Below are positions 6,384-8,461 of a stretch of DNA of 8,461 nucleotides, piece by piece. Position numbers and translations under genes: made by a program. The stretch's first letter is position 1; each line of letters begins with the position of its first letter. The notes beneath the pieces were generated by a model. That model saw only the letters and a list, made by a program, of their open reading frames with translations, made no database searches and was not told where the DNA came from. Where the stretch lies: assembly GCA_903910245.1 (NCBI GenBank), contig CAIVYX010000049.1, forward strand, positions 1 through 8,461, given 5' to 3'. The DNA is from an uncultured Opitutia bacterium (GTDB lineage Bacteria > Verrucomicrobiota > Verrucomicrobiia > Opitutales > UBA953).

Positions 6384-8435
6384 GTGGAAGGCCTGCCTCC
6401 CGTCGATTTCCGCGGCGAGCTCAACGATGAGCAGTACGCCGCAGTGACCTCGCCGCGAGGACCCGCGCTCGTGCTCGCTGGCGCTGGCTCGGGCAAGACC
6501 CGCACCCTCACCTACCGCGTCGCTTGGCTCCTGCACCAAGGCGCCAATCCCTGGGATATCCTCCTGCTGACCTTTACGAACAAGTCGGCAAAAGAGATGC
6601 TCGAACGCGTCGAGGACCTCACCGGCGTCCCGCGCGGGCAGTTCTGGGGCGGCACCTTCCATTCGATTGGCCAGCGCATCCTACGCCGCAATGCGGCCGT
6701 GGCCTCGCGTTCGCCGGACTTCACCATCCTCGACCAGAAAGAATCGGAACACCTGTTCTCTGAGATCGTGAAGTCGATTGACGGTGCGTTCATCAAGGAC
6801 AAGACGAACCCGAAGGCGGCCGTCATCCTCGACGCCTATTCGCACGCACGTAACACGCTGCGCCCGCTGCCGGACGTCCTCGCCGAACGCCTCGATTGGA
6901 TGAAGGGCGGCCCGGAGAAGCTGCTGCAATTCTGTACGAGCTATGAGGCCGCGAAGAAGGAGCGGAACCTCTGCGACTTCGATGACCTGCTCAGCCTCTG
7001 GCTTTTCGTCCTCGAGAACGACCCGGCCGCCCTTGCCCACTATCGCCAGCGCTTCCAACATATCCTCGTGGACGAGTTCCAGGACACGAACCGTCTGCAG
7101 AGCCGCATCATTGACCTGCTCGCCAGCGAACACCAGATCATGGCCGTCGGCGACGACGCGCAGTGCATCTACACCTGGCGCGGCGCCGACTGGGAGAACA
7201 TCGTAGCCTTCCCGAATCGCCACCCGGGCACACTGATCCACACGATCGACACGAACTACCGCTCGACGCCGGAGATCCTGGCCTTCGCCAACGAGATCCT
7301 CAGCCACCGTCCGCGCATCGAGGGCTTCGACCGCCGCCTCAAGGCCGTCCGCCCGCGCGGCCCGCAACCCACCGTCTTCACCGTCGGCGACACGTCGCAG
7401 CAAGCGAAGCTCGTGGTCCGCAAGATCATGCAGCTGCACCACGAAGGGCACGCCTTGGCGGACATTCATGTGCTCTACCGCGCGCATTACCAGTCGCTCG
7501 ACCTGCAGATGGAACTCAACGCGACGGGCGTGCCGTTCGTCATCACCAGCGGCCATAAGTTCTTCGACCTCACGCACGTGAAGGACATCCTCGCGCACCT
7601 GCGCTTCGTCCATAACCCCCTCGACCAGGTCGCACTCTCCCGCCTGCTCTGCCTCCTCCCGAAGGTCGGGCCCGTCGCCGCCGAGAAGATCAGCAAGGCC
7701 GCCCGCGAGGCCGAGCAGGCCCAAGGCCGCGGCATGGTCCGGGCGCTCCGCGACGATGCGGTGCTTAAACGCGTACCGGAATCGGCCAAGGACGATTTCA
7801 ACGACCTCACGATCACACTTGAGGACATGCTCGAAGGACTAGAAGCCGCGAAGGCCAAGCCCGGTCCCTCCGGACCGGCGCCCGATCTATTTGTCGCCGC
7901 CTCCGATACGAACTCCGTCAAAGTATCCCGCACCCCCGCCGAGACCGTCCGCGTCTGTATCGAGGGTTGGTACGGTAGCTTCATGAAGACGATCTTCCCT
8001 GACTGGAAGGAACGCGAGCAGGACCTCCAAGGCCTCATCGGCTTTGCTTCCAAGTTCGAGGATGTCGGCGACCTCGTGGCCCAAGTGGCCCTCCTGAACG
8101 GCGAGTCTTCCGACAAGAAGGCTGAGCCGGAGGAGGACATGCTCCGCCTCACCACCATCCACCAGTCCAAGGGACTCGAGTTCCCAATCGTCTTCCTCTT
8201 AGGGGTCGCCGACGGGCTCCTCCCGCTGACCCGCGCTATCGATGAAGGCGACGTCGAGGAGGAGCGCCGACTGTTCTACGTCGCCTGCACCCGGGCCGAG
8301 AACATGTTGTTCCTTTTCGCCCCCCGCTTCGCGGTCTCCGGCGAAGGCTACCGCCCGCTGGATCCCTGCCGTTTTCTGGAAGAAATGAGCCCAGATTGTT
8401 ACGAATTGGCGGATTATGCCCATCGTCGGCTCTGA
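6384..8435 (+). CDS. UvrD/PcrA/Rep-family SF1 ATP-dependent DNA helicase
   Basis: This is a 3'-to-5' superfamily 1A DNA helicase of the type that acts in repair and replication-fork maintenance. All canonical motifs occur in order: Q motif LNDEQYAAV (13-21), Walker A AGAGSGKT (32-39), Ia LLTFTNKSAKEM (61-72), GGTFHSIGQRIL (89-100), Walker B LVDEFQDTN (228-236), motif III VGDDAQCIYTWRGAD (255-269), motif IV NYRST (291-295), motif V TIHQSKGLEF (591-600) and motif VI EEERRLFYVACTRAENM (625-641). The start is GTG at 6384; no in-frame ATG gives a complete Q motif, and the codon lies 3 bases after the lipA stop without a Shine-Dalgarno. At 683 aa it is slightly shorter than UvrD/PcrA (about 720), lacking the usual C-terminal RNA-polymerase-binding extension. 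Which paralogue it is (UvrD, PcrA or Rep) cannot be decided here. Confidence 0.95.
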   Translation: MEGLPPVDFRGELNDEQYAAVTSPRGPALVLAGAGSGKTRTLTYRVAWLLHQGANPWDILLLTFTNKSAKEMLERVEDLTGVPRGQFWGGTFHSIGQRILRRNAAVASRSPDFTILDQKESEHLFSEIVKSIDGAFIKDKTNPKAAVILDAYSHARNTLRPLPDVLAERLDWMKGGPEKLLQFCTSYEAAKKERNLCDFDDLLSLWLFVLENDPAALAHYRQRFQHILVDEFQDTNRLQSRIIDLLASEHQIMAVGDDAQCIYTWRGADWENIVAFPNRHPGTLIHTIDTNYRSTPEILAFANEILSHRPRIEGFDRRLKAVRPRGPQPTVFTVGDTSQQAKLVVRKIMQLHHEGHALADIHVLYRAHYQSLDLQMELNATGVPFVITSGHKFFDLTHVKDILAHLRFVHNPLDQVALSRLLCLLPKVGPVAAEKISKAAREAEQAQGRGMVRALRDDAVLKRVPESAKDDFNDLTITLEDMLEGLEAAKAKPGPSGPAPDLFVAASDTNSVKVSRTPAETVRVCIEGWYGSFMKTIFPDWKEREQDLQGLIGFASKFEDVGDLVAQVALLNGESSDKKAEPEEDMLRLTTIHQSKGLEFPIVFLLGVADGLLPLTRAIDEGDVEEERRLFYVACTRAENMLFLFAPRFAVSGEGYRPLDPCRFLEEMSPDCYELADYAHRRL

Positions 8436-8461
8436 GTTCGTATGACAGCCAGATGGGGGTA
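8436..8461 (+). other. intergenic end of window; possible start of another gene
   Basis: Only 26 bases follow the helicase stop. An ATG at 8442-8444 opens a frame reading M-T-A-R-W-G to the window edge. It is too short to say whether this is a real start; no Shine-Dalgarno or terminator is visible here. Confidence 0.12.

Noticed and set aside
5589..6662. Long reverse-strand open frame (357 codons) opposite lipA and the helicase start
   Set aside because: It is the mirror of strongly conserved lipA codons in GC-rich DNA, has no recognisable motif and crosses the lipA-helicase junction.
6681..7724. Long reverse-strand open frame (347 codons) opposite the helicase
   Set aside because: It lies wholly within helicase motifs on the other strand; its Asp/Glu/Val-rich composition is typical of an antisense shadow.
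7861..7878. 7-bp inverted repeat CCGGTCC...GGACCGG with a 4-base loop
   Set aside because: It is inside the helicase gene at a Pro/Gly linker (PGPSGPAP), where GC-rich codons produce such palindromes by chance; no T tract follows.

Overview
The window is GC-rich and densely coded, and every gene supported here lies on the + strand. Gene content (a Yej/oligopeptide-type ABC importer, an exosortase, a bacterial GT5 glycogen synthase, lipoyl synthase and a UvrD/PcrA-type helicase), the near absence of Shine-Dalgarno motifs and the protein style suggest a Gram-negative, exosortase-bearing bacterium. Verrucomicrobiota (Opitutae-like) is my best guess. That lineage is an inference; no rRNA or other marker is present.

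Region 1 (1-5194) is one tightly packed gene chain: the 3' part of a YejA-like solute-binding protein, a 49-base gap, then two ABC ATPases, an exosortase and glycogen synthase (glgA). The last four are joined by ATGA, TGATG and ATGA stop/start overlaps, which implies co-transcription and translational coupling. The two ATPases are a natural pair for the binding protein and correspond to the two halves of a YejF-type ATPase. The permeases are not in the window and presumably lie upstream of the binding protein. Exosortase and glgA are not obviously related to peptide uptake.

Region 2 (5195-5492) has no intact gene. It holds a start-less 58-codon reading frame that looks like the last strands of an outer-membrane beta-barrel protein, a strong rho-independent terminator directly after it, and a possible promoter for the next gene.

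Region 3 (5493-8435) is lipA (lipoyl synthase) followed after 3 bases by a GTG-initiated SF1 helicase gene, probably a two-gene operon. The last 26 bases may hold the start of another gene.

No tRNA, rRNA, CRISPR array, insertion sequence or integrase was seen. The window is mostly housekeeping and transport. The least ordinary items are the exosortase embedded in the chain, the barrel-gene remnant with its surviving terminator, and the short-leader, SD-poor gene starts.
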